From positions 27,944 to 91,943 of the forward strand of contig CAJUBQ010000006.1 of NCBI GenBank assembly GCA_910584595.1: a DNA stretch of 64,000 bases, written 5' to 3'. The notes under the pieces are model-generated. The model saw only the letters and a program-made list of their open reading frames with translations, had not been told where the DNA came from and ran no database searches. The DNA is from an uncultured Eubacterium sp. GTDB lineage: Bacteria; Bacillota; Clostridia; Lachnospirales; Lachnospiraceae. Shown piece after piece: positions 41,632-50,131 of the stretch. Both the position numbers and the translations under genes were made by a program. How positions within the stretch are numbered: the stretch's first letter is position 1; each line of letters begins with the position of its first letter.

Positions 41632-43461
41632 ATGAAAAAAAGAATAGCAGGGACGCTTTTGTGTATCGTTTTGGCGGCGGTGATCGTTTTAGCAGGCTGC
41701 GGAAATATCAGCGGTGACAGAGTACAAAAGAGCGATTCTGAAAGTAGCCATACGACTGGAAACGAATGCAGTAAATATGAGGAATTTATTACCGTAGATG
41801 TATTTGATCCGGTGGCAAACTATCAGGGAACGCAGTCCGGATGGTTTGCAAAAATTGTAAAAGATAAATTTAATATGGAACTTAATATTATTTCTCCAAA
41901 CGTGACAGGTGGAGAGAATTTATTTGAAACGCGATTTACAGCAGGTAATCTTGGAGATCTGATTATATCCGGCACGGAAGCCGGACGGTTTAAAAAGATG
42001 GTAGAAGCCGGACTGTTAGTGGATATGACCGATTTATTAAAAGAAAAAGATGTTCTGAAAAATTATGAGACAGCGATTACAAAGACAAATGCTCATGCAG
42101 GGCAGGAAGGCATCTATGCGATTCCAAGTGAAATTTCTAATCAATCGCCGGAAATATCCACAAATGGGATTGATCCGCTTGTCGTGCCGTTTGTACGATG
42201 GGATGCTTTCAGGCAGGCGGGATATCCGAAAATGAAGACATTGGAAGATTGGATTACAGTGATGAAGCAGCTGCAGGAACTCATACCGGAAAGTGACAGT
42301 GGAAAAAAGACGTATGCGATTTCGCTGTTTAGAGACTGGGATGGAAATATGATGATGTGTGCGAAAAATTATGCTTCGTTATATGGATACAATGAACTTG
42401 GATTTACCTTGATTCGGGCAGATGGCAGCGATATACAGGATATTTTGGATGAGAAGGGCCAATATATAAGAGCATTGCGGTTTTTATTTTTAGCGAATCA
42501 GGAAGGGCTGGTTGACCCTGAGTCTGCACAGCAAAATTATGATACATTGTCTGCGAAATATCGGGACGGACAGATATTAACTTCTATCTGGTCCTGGCAG
42601 GGACGCGATTTGTATAATCATGAGACTGATCCGGTAAAGGGAAAGATGCATAAAGAGCTTGGAAAAGGATTTTATCCGGCGATGATCGAAGACATGGAGT
42701 GCTATTCTGATGGCTGCTATTCGGAAGGAAATGCCAGACTGGTGATCGCCATCGGCAGTCAGGCAAAAGATCCGCAGCGTTTGGCAGATTTTATAGACTG
42801 GCTCTATTCGCCGGAAGGGATGGAGATTGCAGGGCAGTCTGCCGGAGCAGGAGGGCCGGAAGGGCTTGCATGGGAGATGAAAGACGGCAGGCCAGTATAT
42901 ACGGAGTTTGGCTTGCAGGCATTACGCAAAGATATTACGGTCCCGCAAGAGTGGGGAGGAGCTGAGACAGGTTCCTGGCGGGAAGGAACGCCAGCTTTGA
43001 ATTTTAAGGCGCTTTCTCCTGTTGATATTGATCCAAAAACAAAAGAACCGTATATGACGGCAATGTGGTCCTCGGTACTGGAGCAAAATAATACGCAGAT
43101 AGATAAGGACTGGCAGGAATATGCAGACGGAGCGAAGACAAGCATAGAATTTTTAAAATCGAAAAATGCGCTGGCAGTTGCTCCGGGAACTTCTTATATA
43201 GCTCCGGAAGAAAGTTCCGATATTACGGTACTGCGCAGCCAATGTAAAGCAGTTATTATAGATGCCTCGTGGAAGATGGTATTCGCGGACAATGAAGCAG
43301 AGTTTGAAAGGCTGCTGAAAGATATGCAGGATACAGTAAATGGACTGGGATATGAACAGGTGTTAGCTGTGGATATGCAAAATGCAAGTGATGAAGCGGC
43401 GTCAAGAAAGCAGGCAGTAAAGGATTTTTATGCAAAAAACGAATCAGATGCGTTAAAATAG
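41632..43461 (+). CDS. LplA-like extracellular solute-binding lipoprotein
   Basis: The 609-residue precursor has a lipoprotein signal with lipobox VLAGC. It belongs to the large family-1 solute-binding proteins that feed LplBC-type sugar ABC permeases. Residues near the N-terminus (FDPVANYQGTQSGWFAKIV) and the DFIDWLYSPEGMEIAGQSAG region are typical. The nearest permeases, however, are 15 kb away with their own binding protein. The ATG at 41632 follows AGAGGAAGC. A GH42 enzyme and a YesL-like protein follow, so a galactose-containing oligosaccharide is a reasonable guess for the ligand. Confidence 0.9.
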   Translation: MKKRIAGTLLCIVLAAVIVLAGCGNISGDRVQKSDSESSHTTGNECSKYEEFITVDVFDPVANYQGTQSGWFAKIVKDKFNMELNIISPNVTGGENLFETRFTAGNLGDLIISGTEAGRFKKMVEAGLLVDMTDLLKEKDVLKNYETAITKTNAHAGQEGIYAIPSEISNQSPEISTNGIDPLVVPFVRWDAFRQAGYPKMKTLEDWITVMKQLQELIPESDSGKKTYAISLFRDWDGNMMMCAKNYASLYGYNELGFTLIRADGSDIQDILDEKGQYIRALRFLFLANQEGLVDPESAQQNYDTLSAKYRDGQILTSIWSWQGRDLYNHETDPVKGKMHKELGKGFYPAMIEDMECYSDGCYSEGNARLVIAIGSQAKDPQRLADFIDWLYSPEGMEIAGQSAGAGGPEGLAWEMKDGRPVYTEFGLQALRKDITVPQEWGGAETGSWREGTPALNFKALSPVDIDPKTKEPYMTAMWSSVLEQNNTQIDKDWQEYADGAKTSIEFLKSKNALAVAPGTSYIAPEESSDITVLRSQCKAVIIDASWKMVFADNEAEFERLLKDMQDTVNGLGYEQVLAVDMQNASDEAASRKQAVKDFYAKNESDALK

Positions 43462-43594
43462 CCTCCCCATTAAATATTTATGTTACTTATATTTATTTAA
43501 TTTCCCTTACAAAGCCGGGCGGCGGGAATCGAGATATTACGGTTTCTGCTGTTCGGCATTTTTTAAAATAAGATATTATGGAAAGGTTGTATGG

Positions 43595-43623
43595 TTACAA
43601 AATATTATGACATATGTTATAAT
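43595..43623 (+). promoter_or_regulatory. Promoter of the GH42 gene
   Basis: TTACAA (43595-43600), a 17-bp spacer and a perfect TATAAT (43618-43623) lie 64 bp upstream of the GH42 start. The -35 is weak, which would fit an activated promoter. Confidence 0.55.
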
Positions 43624-43687
43624 GAGCCCGTGGCAGTCTGTCTTTTTGCATTGCTGCCGGTAGATGAGAATGGAAAGGAGAAGCAGA

Positions 43688-45724
43688 ATGAGTTGTTACT
43701 ATAAAGAAAAACGGATGTTGTACGGAGGGGATTATAATCCGGAACAGTGGCCAAAAGAGGTTTGGGAAGAGGATATGCGGCTGATGGCACAGGCGCATAT
43801 CAATATCGTGACAGTAAATGTATTCAGCTGGGCGGCGCTGCAGCCGGATGAGGATACGTATGATTTTACGAAACTGGATGCTATTATGGAACTGGTGCGG
43901 GCAAATGGGATGAAAGTGTGTCTTGCGACTTCTACGGGAGCGCATCCGGCATGGATGGCAAGAAAACATCCGGATATCCTCAGAACAGAAAAGAATGGGA
44001 TGAAACGAAAGTTTGGAGGGCGGCATAATTCCTGTCCGAATAGTCCGACGTATCGGAAATATGCGCCAAAACTGGCGGAAAAACTGGCAGAGCGGTATCG
44101 GGATTTTGATAATATTGTGGCATGGCATATATCCAATGAATTTGGAGGAGAATGTTATTGTGAAAATTGTGAAAAAGCTTTTCGGAAATGGCTGAAAAAT
44201 AAATACGGTTCGATCGAAGAGGTAAACCGCAGCTTTGATACGGCTTTTTGGGGGCATACATTTTATGATTGGGAGGATATTGTACTGCCGAACTTTTTGA
44301 GCGAGCATTTTATTGACGGCGCTACGGGACAGGAGCGTACGATGTTTCAGGGAATTTCGCTTGATTATATGCGTTTTATTTCAGACAGCATGTTAGAGTG
44401 TTTTCAGCTGGAATATGATGCGATTAAGAAGTTTACACCGGATCTTCCGATTACAACGAATCTGATGGCTGCTTATAAAGGGCTGGATTATCAGAAATGG
44501 GCGAGATCTATGGACTTTGTATCCTGGGATAATTATCCTGCGCCATCGGACAGTCCGGCTATGACAGCGTTTCGCCATGACCTGATGCGAGGGCTGGATG
44601 GACAAAAGCCGTTTGTACTGATGGAACAGACGCCGAGTGTGACGAACTGGCAGCCATACAATCGTCTGAAACGGCCGGGTGAGATGCGGCTGTTAAGCTG
44701 GCAGGCTGTGGCACATGGTGCGGATGCGATACAGTTTTTCCAGATACGCAGGAGTATTGGGGCATGTGAAAAATACCATGGGGCAGTCATCGACCATGCA
44801 GGACGGGCAGATACACGGGTGTTTCGTGAAGTGGCGCAGCTTGGCGAAGAGATTAAGAACATTGGCGGACTGTTTTTGGATGGAAAGACGCCGGCCAGGG
44901 CTGCGATTTTGTTCGACTGGGATAACTGGTGGGCGGTGGAATATTCTGCGGGGCCAAGTGTGCGTATGAAATATTTGGATACGGTGCAGGATTTTTATCA
45001 GGCTGCATTCGCATTGAATGTTCCGATAGATATCATCAGTACGCAAGATGCTTTGGATGCTTATCGGGTAGTCATCGCACCTCTGCTGTATATGGTAAAG
45101 AGAGGTTATGAGCAAAAGCTGCAGGATTATGTAAAAAAGGGCGGTACATTTGTAACATCTTATTTCAGCGGTATCGTAGATGAGTATGATCTTGTGGACG
45201 AAGGCGGTTATCCGGGCAGACTGCGGGAGCTGCTTGGCATTTGGGTAGAAGAAAACGATGCGCTGCCGCAAGGAGAGCAAAATGCTTTTTCGTACTGCGG
45301 CAGGCGGCATCCGGCAGATATTTTATGCGATCTGATGCATCTGGAAGGTGCGGAAGCGTTAGGTATGTATGAAGAAGATTTTTATGCGGGTATGCCGGCG
45401 CTTACTGTGCATTCATACGGGGAAGGGAAAGCTTATTACATTGGAACGCATTCGGATGAAGAGTTTTATCAGACATTTTTAGACAGGCTGTTTTTACAGA
45501 CAGGAGTGCAGTCCGTACAGCAGACGCCATTTGGCGTAGAGGCGGCTGTCAGGGAAAATGCAAATGGCGCTTATTTATGTTTGCTGAATCATACGACAGA
45601 GAAAAAGACGGTTGTATTGGAAGGCGATTATGAAGATTTACTGGAAGGATGCAGCTGCAATTGCCATGACGAAATTGTGCTGGAGAAAAAAGGAGTGCGG
45701 CTGTTAAGGAGGGTTCATAAATGA
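43688..45724 (+). CDS. GH42 beta-galactosidase
   Basis: GH42 enzymes hydrolyse terminal beta-galactosides, in gut Firmicutes often from galacto-oligosaccharides. The 678-residue protein has the family's opening MLYGGDYNPEQWP, the acid/base Glu151 in HISNEFGGEC followed by the zinc-type CxC/C cluster (CYCENC), and the nucleophile Glu313 in VLMEQTPSV. The beta-trimerisation and C-terminal domains follow. There is no signal peptide, so it acts on imported sugar. The ATG at 43688 follows AAAGGAG. It overlaps the next gene by 4 bp. Confidence 0.94.
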   Translation: MSCYYKEKRMLYGGDYNPEQWPKEVWEEDMRLMAQAHINIVTVNVFSWAALQPDEDTYDFTKLDAIMELVRANGMKVCLATSTGAHPAWMARKHPDILRTEKNGMKRKFGGRHNSCPNSPTYRKYAPKLAEKLAERYRDFDNIVAWHISNEFGGECYCENCEKAFRKWLKNKYGSIEEVNRSFDTAFWGHTFYDWEDIVLPNFLSEHFIDGATGQERTMFQGISLDYMRFISDSMLECFQLEYDAIKKFTPDLPITTNLMAAYKGLDYQKWARSMDFVSWDNYPAPSDSPAMTAFRHDLMRGLDGQKPFVLMEQTPSVTNWQPYNRLKRPGEMRLLSWQAVAHGADAIQFFQIRRSIGACEKYHGAVIDHAGRADTRVFREVAQLGEEIKNIGGLFLDGKTPARAAILFDWDNWWAVEYSAGPSVRMKYLDTVQDFYQAAFALNVPIDIISTQDALDAYRVVIAPLLYMVKRGYEQKLQDYVKKGGTFVTSYFSGIVDEYDLVDEGGYPGRLRELLGIWVEENDALPQGEQNAFSYCGRRHPADILCDLMHLEGAEALGMYEEDFYAGMPALTVHSYGEGKAYYIGTHSDEEFYQTFLDRLFLQTGVQSVQQTPFGVEAAVRENANGAYLCLLNHTTEKKTVVLEGDYEDLLEGCSCNCHDEIVLEKKGVRLLRRVHK

Positions 45725-46332
45725 ATGCAGGAAAGTTAAATCCCATCATAGATACAATAAATACATTATTTAATTTTATGGTTCTTAATATTGTATTTTT
45801 GCTGACCTGCCTCCCGATAGTTACCATTGGGTCGGCCCTTTCATCCTTATACTATGTGATGATAAAAGAGACAAAAGGAGAAGCAGGATATCTCGTGCGT
45901 CCTTATCTGAGAGAGTTCAGGCGTAATTTAAAAAATGGTACGATAGCGTTTTTGATTTTATTTGGATCAGGAGCGATCCTGCTGTTTAATCTGCTTTTCT
46001 GGCCTGTGCAGGGAAATAAGATCTCGTTGGTAATTACCGGAGTGTTGGCGGTTATTGGCGTAGTGTGGCTTGTGATATCACATTATACGTATCCGCTGAT
46101 TGGCAGATTTGTAAATACACCGATAAATTCTATAAAAAATGCATGGGGTCTGGCGCTGCGCAATTGGAAGCAGACGGTTTTTCTGCTGCTGATAGATGCA
46201 GGCATTGCCGTGTTTTATTTGTTTTTCCCTCTGAAAGCAGCGCTTATGGCAGCGCCTACATTTGGTTTTGTACTTCCTGCGTATTGGCGGGCGCATATTT
46301 TGGCAAGGGTATTTGAACCTTATGAATCATAA
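45721..46332 (+). CDS. YesL-like DUF624 membrane protein
   Basis: The 203-residue protein has about five membrane segments and the DUF624 patterns LLTCLPIVTIGSALSSLYYV and YPLIGRF. YesL-type proteins are regularly encoded beside LplABC-type sugar transporters and glycoside hydrolases and are thought to help uptake, but no mechanism is established. Its start overlaps the GH42 stop (ATGA). Confidence 0.88.
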   Translation: MNAGKLNPIIDTINTLFNFMVLNIVFLLTCLPIVTIGSALSSLYYVMIKETKGEAGYLVRPYLREFRRNLKNGTIAFLILFGSGAILLFNLLFWPVQGNKISLVITGVLAVIGVVWLVISHYTYPLIGRFVNTPINSIKNAWGLALRNWKQTVFLLLIDAGIAVFYLFFPLKAALMAAPTFGFVLPAYWRAHILARVFEPYES

Positions 46333-46374
46333 GAAAGATGAATACCTGGTGTTCCTTTGGCAGTTGAAATAACG

Positions 46375-46404
46375 TTGTACGTAAAACTTCGTTTGTGGTA
46401 TAAT
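46375..46404 (+). promoter_or_regulatory. Promoter of the recombinase gene
   Basis: TTGTAC (46375-46380), an 18-bp spacer and a perfect TATAAT (46399-46404) lie 110 bp upstream of the recombinase start. Confidence 0.65.
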
Positions 46405-46447
46405 ATATCTGATCCATCGATCATAAAAATGTGCGATTCATAAAAAG

Positions 46448-46487
46448 AACGGTAAAACGAAACAGATTCGGTATACCGTTTTTTTTT
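46448..46487 (+). terminator. Leader terminator/attenuator before the recombinase
   Basis: AACGGTA (46448-46454) and TACCGTT (46474-46480) form the outer stem and CGAA/TTCG an inner stem; a run of nine T (46479-46487) follows. It lies between the promoter at 46375 and the recombinase start at 46515, so it would limit recombinase expression. Confidence 0.7.
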
Positions 46488-46514
46488 GCGCAAAAGAAAG
46501 GGGTATGCATACCA

Positions 46515-47333
46515 ATGGAACAGAAGATGAACAAGTATGAGAATTTTTTAAGAGAGGCTGAGCTGTCGGAGTCCACGATCAGCAGTTATATGAGGGCTGT
46601 GAAGGATTTTAACGCATTTTTGGGTGAAAGGAATCTGGAAAAACAGGTTGTGCTGGAATACAAAAAGTATCTTCAGCAAAAGGGTTATCAGAGCAGCACC
46701 ATGAACTTGTATATTATCGCGATCAACAAGTTTGTACGCTACTGTGGAGAAAAACAGGCTGTGATAAAAACGGTGAAATGCCAGAGCCAGAAAAGTCTGG
46801 ATAATATTATCAATGAGGAAGACTACAAAAAACTGCTCCAATATGCGGTACGGGCAGGACAGGATAAGTATTATCTGATTATGAAAACAATGGCGGTAAC
46901 AGGTATTCGGGTAAGCGAATTAAGGTACATCACTAAGAATGCTTTGGAAAGGGGATATACCAGAGTCAATAATAAAGGGAAAATAAGAGAGATTTATCTT
47001 CCGGAAAGTCTTACCGAACAGCTTACCGGGTATTGCCGAAAAGAAGGAATATGTGAGGGCGTCATATTTCGGGGAAACAGCAAACAGCCGATCAGCAGAA
47101 ATGCAGTCTGGAAGATGCTGAGGAAGCTTGCAGATCAGGCGGGCGTAGATCAAAAGAAAGTATTTCCTCATAGCTTTAGACATTTCTTTGCCCTGTCTTA
47201 TATGAAAAAATTCTCAAATATCTTTGAACTTGCCGATATTTTGGGGCATGCCAATTTAGAAACCACTAGAATATATACAACTGCATCCATTGAGCAAAAA
47301 AGGCAGCGGCTCGAACAGCTGGATATTATGTGA
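46515..47333 (+). CDS. Tyrosine recombinase (XerC/D-like DNA invertase)
   Basis: The 272-residue protein has an N-terminal SAM-like core-binding domain (YENFLREAELSESTISSYMR) and a C-terminal catalytic domain. The active-site residues are Arg in VTGIRVSELR, Lys in NNKGKIREIYL, the HxxR box in PHSFRHFFALSY, the second His in LGHANLETTR and the nucleophile Tyr in RIYT. It lies 7 bp before the first of two 19-bp inverted repeats, so it is the probable invertase of that switch. AAAGGGG lies about 12 bases before the ATG at 46515; ATG at 46527 is an alternative. Expression is probably restrained by the leader terminator, and in the given orientation a promoter fires antisense into its 3' end. Confidence 0.92.
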   Translation: MEQKMNKYENFLREAELSESTISSYMRAVKDFNAFLGERNLEKQVVLEYKKYLQQKGYQSSTMNLYIIAINKFVRYCGEKQAVIKTVKCQSQKSLDNIINEEDYKKLLQYAVRAGQDKYYLIMKTMAVTGIRVSELRYITKNALERGYTRVNNKGKIREIYLPESLTEQLTGYCRKEGICEGVIFRGNSKQPISRNAVWKMLRKLADQAGVDQKKVFPHSFRHFFALSYMKKFSNIFELADILGHANLETTRIYTTASIEQKRQRLEQLDIM

Positions 47334-47340
47334 AAGTCAA

Positions 47341-47566
47341 CATAATACAATATTATGTGTAGTTTGTCAACATTTACAAGAAAAAAATATGAAAAAAGTA
47401 AACGGACTGTTTTTTAAGGCTGCTAAAATCAGACGTGATATTGTCTGTCAGCACAAAATTTATAAAAACAGATCAGATTTTTAAATTGGTATTTCTGCTT
47501 AAGCCTTGTTCCACGCTGCAAGGCTTTCGAGCGTGCATAATTTGGTTCACATAATATTGTATTATG
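47341..47566. repeat. Invertible promoter segment bounded by 19-bp inverted repeats
   Basis: CATAATACAATATTATGTG (47341-47359) and its exact reverse complement (47548-47566) bound a 188-bp interior. Each repeat is itself a dyad (CATAATA/TATTATG around three bases), as expected for a tyrosine-recombinase core site. The interior has no gene, holds a leftward promoter at its left end and an AAGCCTTG/CAAGGCTT hairpin (47501-47526) near its right end. The element lies between a recombinase gene and a 14-gene operon, the standard layout of a phase-variation switch. Confidence 0.88.
47342..47370 (-). promoter_or_regulatory. Leftward promoter in the invertible segment (OFF orientation)
   Basis: On the minus strand TTGACA (47370-47365), a 17-bp spacer and TATTAT (47347-47342) form a near-consensus promoter. 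The -35 is inside the invertible interior and the -10 inside the left inverted repeat. The right repeat has the same TATTAT at 47560-47565 facing right but only ATAATT at its -35 position in this orientation, so the downstream operon lacks a promoter here. Confidence 0.82.
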
Positions 47567-47609
47567 AACATGCATTAAAAATTCAATAAATTTTGAAAGG
47601 AGGATACAA

Positions 47610-47948
47610 ATGAATGTAGATGATATTTTAAAAGAAGTGGAAGATGAAACGATGGATACCATTATTACTTTTACAAATCAGGGCGGCTATGTGGCAAAGT
47701 TCCAGGTCTGGTATAAAGACAAAAACGGAGCGTCAAAACAGCAAAAAGTATCCAGTGTTCCAGTCGGACAGAGTAAGGATATTACGATTGAAGCAGGGTC
47801 CTCGGATCTGCGTGTAAAAGGAGAAGCCGCGGTGTTTTTTGGCACGTGGTCAACGATATTTAATGACAGCATGAAAGTGCCGGTATCTACGGAATACATT
47901 TCCTATGGAACAACTCTGAACAGAAAATGGAAGAAAGAAATGAAATAG
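47610..47948 (+). CDS. Stand-alone protein resembling domain 4 of cholesterol-dependent cytolysins
   Basis: The 112-residue protein has no signal peptide. Its pattern follows the C-terminal membrane-binding domain of thiol-activated cytolysins: FTNQGGYVAKFQVWY aligns with the GAYVAQYYITWDE region of pneumolysin, AVFFGTWSTIF falls where the Trp-rich undecapeptide lies, and YGTTLNR (99-105) matches WGTTLYP, which contains the Thr-Leu cholesterol-recognition pair. Length equals one such domain. It would give the operon a membrane-recognition component without the pore-forming part of a cytolysin. A strong GAAAGGAGG site precedes the ATG. It is the first gene after the invertible promoter. The assignment rests on pattern comparison only. 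Confidence 0.66.
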   Translation: MNVDDILKEVEDETMDTIITFTNQGGYVAKFQVWYKDKNGASKQQKVSSVPVGQSKDITIEAGSSDLRVKGEAAVFFGTWSTIFNDSMKVPVSTEYISYGTTLNRKWKKEMK

Positions 47949-47949
47949 T

Positions 47950-48879
47950 ATGCAAAACCTGGGATCAAACAAATTGCTCGCTGAGCTATGCAGCAGAGAA
48001 AAAAGCAAATATGAAGAAAACAAATATGAAAAAAAGAATTTTGAAGATTTGAGCGGATTGCCCGTTTCCTGGGAGCAGATGAAAAAAGACTGGGATATGG
48101 ATGGGCTGATTACGCGCAGAGAGGCACAATATTTAAGGCAGGCGCCTGATGAATTTGCTAAGCTGAAAGAGCTGTTTCATAATTTAGAACAGGCAGTATG
48201 GACGCCATGCGTAAAAGAGGCGGAAAGGCTGGCGGAATATGGCAGAAATATAGACGGATATTACAAAGGTCTGGAAGCAGCGATGGAAGAGCCGGTAGAT
48301 CTGATCAGATTAAGAGCGGAAGCTGACAAGCTGGCTGCCGATGCCAAAGGGAAACAGAAAGCAGCTGAAAAGATTACAAAACTTGCAAGCGGACAAAGAG
48401 ATGCATGTATCAAAGAAAAGGGGCAGTTAAATCAGCTTGTATGTAATCTGAAAGAAAATCTGATAAAAGAAGAAACGCTGAACGACATGGAGCGCAATAT
48501 TGAGGAATGGTATCGGATTTTAAAAGAAAAGAAGGCATTGAAAACCGTTTATCAGTCAGATGCCAAAGTCATTCGGACGATGCAGGGAAATATTCAGCTG
48601 GTTGGATTTGAGTACAAAAGACGCAAAGAGCTTGCGGAATATGTTGCAACTGCCGAGTGCAAAGTCGCTGAAATGACAGACTGGTTAGATGAACTGTGCA
48701 GTAAATGCGGGCTGTTATGCGGAATATGGCAGGCGTTGGCAGAGGATATGGCTCAGATAGGAAAGCTTTTGGATGAAGATATTCCTAAAGCAGAAAATTT
48801 TATCCGGGAGTTAGACAGTGATTATTCAAAAGAATTATGGCGAAAAGCATCAGACACGGTAATGCTGTTTCTTAGATAA
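47950..48879 (+). CDS. Alpha-helical protein, possible XaxB/YaxB-like toxin partner
   Basis: The 309-residue protein is nearly all helix, with long coiled stretches at about 90-180 and 190-240. Its C-terminal segment GIWQALAEDMAQIGKLLDED resembles the equivalent part of the next protein (GIWGSLKDDLSNFQRIVEND), with a conserved KA-x-x-F-I/L and a following Trp, so the two are probably homologous alpha-pore-forming-toxin subunits. Unlike that protein, it has no clear hydrophobic hairpin. By position it could be the B subunit of a XaxAB-like pair. No signal peptide is present. The ATG at 47950 has no good ribosome binding site and is likely translated by coupling to the upstream stop two bases before. 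Confidence 0.55.
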   Translation: MQNLGSNKLLAELCSREKSKYEENKYEKKNFEDLSGLPVSWEQMKKDWDMDGLITRREAQYLRQAPDEFAKLKELFHNLEQAVWTPCVKEAERLAEYGRNIDGYYKGLEAAMEEPVDLIRLRAEADKLAADAKGKQKAAEKITKLASGQRDACIKEKGQLNQLVCNLKENLIKEETLNDMERNIEEWYRILKEKKALKTVYQSDAKVIRTMQGNIQLVGFEYKRRKELAEYVATAECKVAEMTDWLDELCSKCGLLCGIWQALAEDMAQIGKLLDEDIPKAENFIRELDSDYSKELWRKASDTVMLFLR

Positions 48880-48910
48880 CCAAAAAATGAGAATAAAAAG
48901 GAGAATAAAC

Positions 48911-50131
48911 ATGAGCGAGACAAAGATGATGAAGGAAGATAAAAAAGAATTGACGATTGCAGGAAGCGGCAACGTGCTGTTAAACGAAAACGGCGGATTT
49001 ATTTTAGCAAATACGGATATGGTGGCCTTACAGAGTTATTTGGAGATTGGCAAATGCCTTCCGGTAACAAAAGAAGAGATTAAAGAAAGATATACGCTCG
49101 ATGAGGATTACACAGAAGAAGACCTGGCAGAATTTGAAAGTTTAAGACTCGAATATATAGAAATTCAGGAAAACGCACAGCATTTTTCGGACGTTACGTT
49201 TCCAAACACAGTCAGTACGGCAAGCGACATTTACCATTATGGAACAAAGGCAGCCAGATATTTAAGCAGTCTTATGAGTATTTATGAAAGGTATGAAGAA
49301 GGAATTTATGCCGAAGAGATGGCAAAGAAAAAAATGAGCGGAATTGTGAAAACGCTTAAAAATGATGCTGCCTCCTATGAGGGACATGCAAAGACAGTGC
49401 AGGAGGAAATTCGTAAGTTTATTGATCAGATTGTAAAGAGTAATTCTGATCTGGAAGTGATTAAGACGAGTTTTTCTGACAAATTCGAGAAAAATGCAAA
49501 TTTTAATAACTATGAGAAGATTATGGAGGATTTACGCCAGAGGATAGATAAACTGAATGATGATTATAATAAAGCAGTCATTGCAGCGGCAACATCTCCG
49601 AGCTATGCATGGATATTCCCAATAGGAACTATTGCGGGCGCGGTTGTAGCGGGCATCTATGGAAGCAAAGCGACCGCAGCAAAAGATGCCATTAAAAAGG
49701 CGGAGGAAGAAAGAGATAAGCTGTGCAAAGAACATAAAAAGCAGCTGGCGCTGTTGGACGACAGCAGACTTGCCATGAATGCGATTGATTCTATTGTAAA
49801 AAGCGCTGAGGGAGCAGAGCAGACACTTGGAAAGATTGCGGGAATCTGGGGTTCTTTAAAAGACGATCTGAGTAATTTTCAAAGGATTGTGGAAAACGAT
49901 ATTGAAAAAGCGGATATATTCCTTGCCGATCTTGGCATAGAGTTTGCGGCAGAGAGTTGGAATGGGATTGCCAGAGTTGCAGATGCATACAGAAAAACAG
50001 CATATATTAAGGTGAAAGATAAAGAGGAAATTCTGGAGGAATATAAAGACATAGAAATCTCCTATGATATGACAGAAGAAGATATGGAGAAAGTAATTGC
50101 AGAGGTTGAGGAGGAAAATAATGGAAAATAG
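48911..50131 (+). CDS. Alpha-xenorhabdolysin (XaxA)-like pore-forming toxin subunit
   Basis: XaxA/YaxA proteins are alpha-helical toxin subunits that assemble with a B subunit into membrane pores. The 406-residue protein has the family's N-terminal pattern (DMVALQSYLEIGKCLPVTKE), a long coiled-coil bundle, a hydrophobic insertion segment (WIFPIGTIAGAVVAGIYG, about 233-251) between the helices, and the C-terminal GIWGSLKDDL ... AESWNGIARVADAYRKTA. There is no signal peptide, as in other members. AAAGGAG precedes the ATG at 48911. Its last 11 bp overlap the following gene. No immunity gene is evident. Confidence 0.74.
   Translation: MSETKMMKEDKKELTIAGSGNVLLNENGGFILANTDMVALQSYLEIGKCLPVTKEEIKERYTLDEDYTEEDLAEFESLRLEYIEIQENAQHFSDVTFPNTVSTASDIYHYGTKAARYLSSLMSIYERYEEGIYAEEMAKKKMSGIVKTLKNDAASYEGHAKTVQEEIRKFIDQIVKSNSDLEVIKTSFSDKFEKNANFNNYEKIMEDLRQRIDKLNDDYNKAVIAAATSPSYAWIFPIGTIAGAVVAGIYGSKATAAKDAIKKAEEERDKLCKEHKKQLALLDDSRLAMNAIDSIVKSAEGAEQTLGKIAGIWGSLKDDLSNFQRIVENDIEKADIFLADLGIEFAAESWNGIARVADAYRKTAYIKVKDKEEILEEYKDIEISYDMTEEDMEKVIAEVEEENNGK

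Noticed and set aside
43595..45310. Long minus-strand frames opposite the GH42 gene
   Set aside because: GH42 motifs and catalytic residues are intact on the + strand; the opposite frames show no recognisable domain.
46515..47333. Recombinase as an integrase of an integrative element
   Set aside because: No attachment-site pair, excisionase, relaxase or tRNA end is seen; the adjacent inverted repeats fit an invertase role better.
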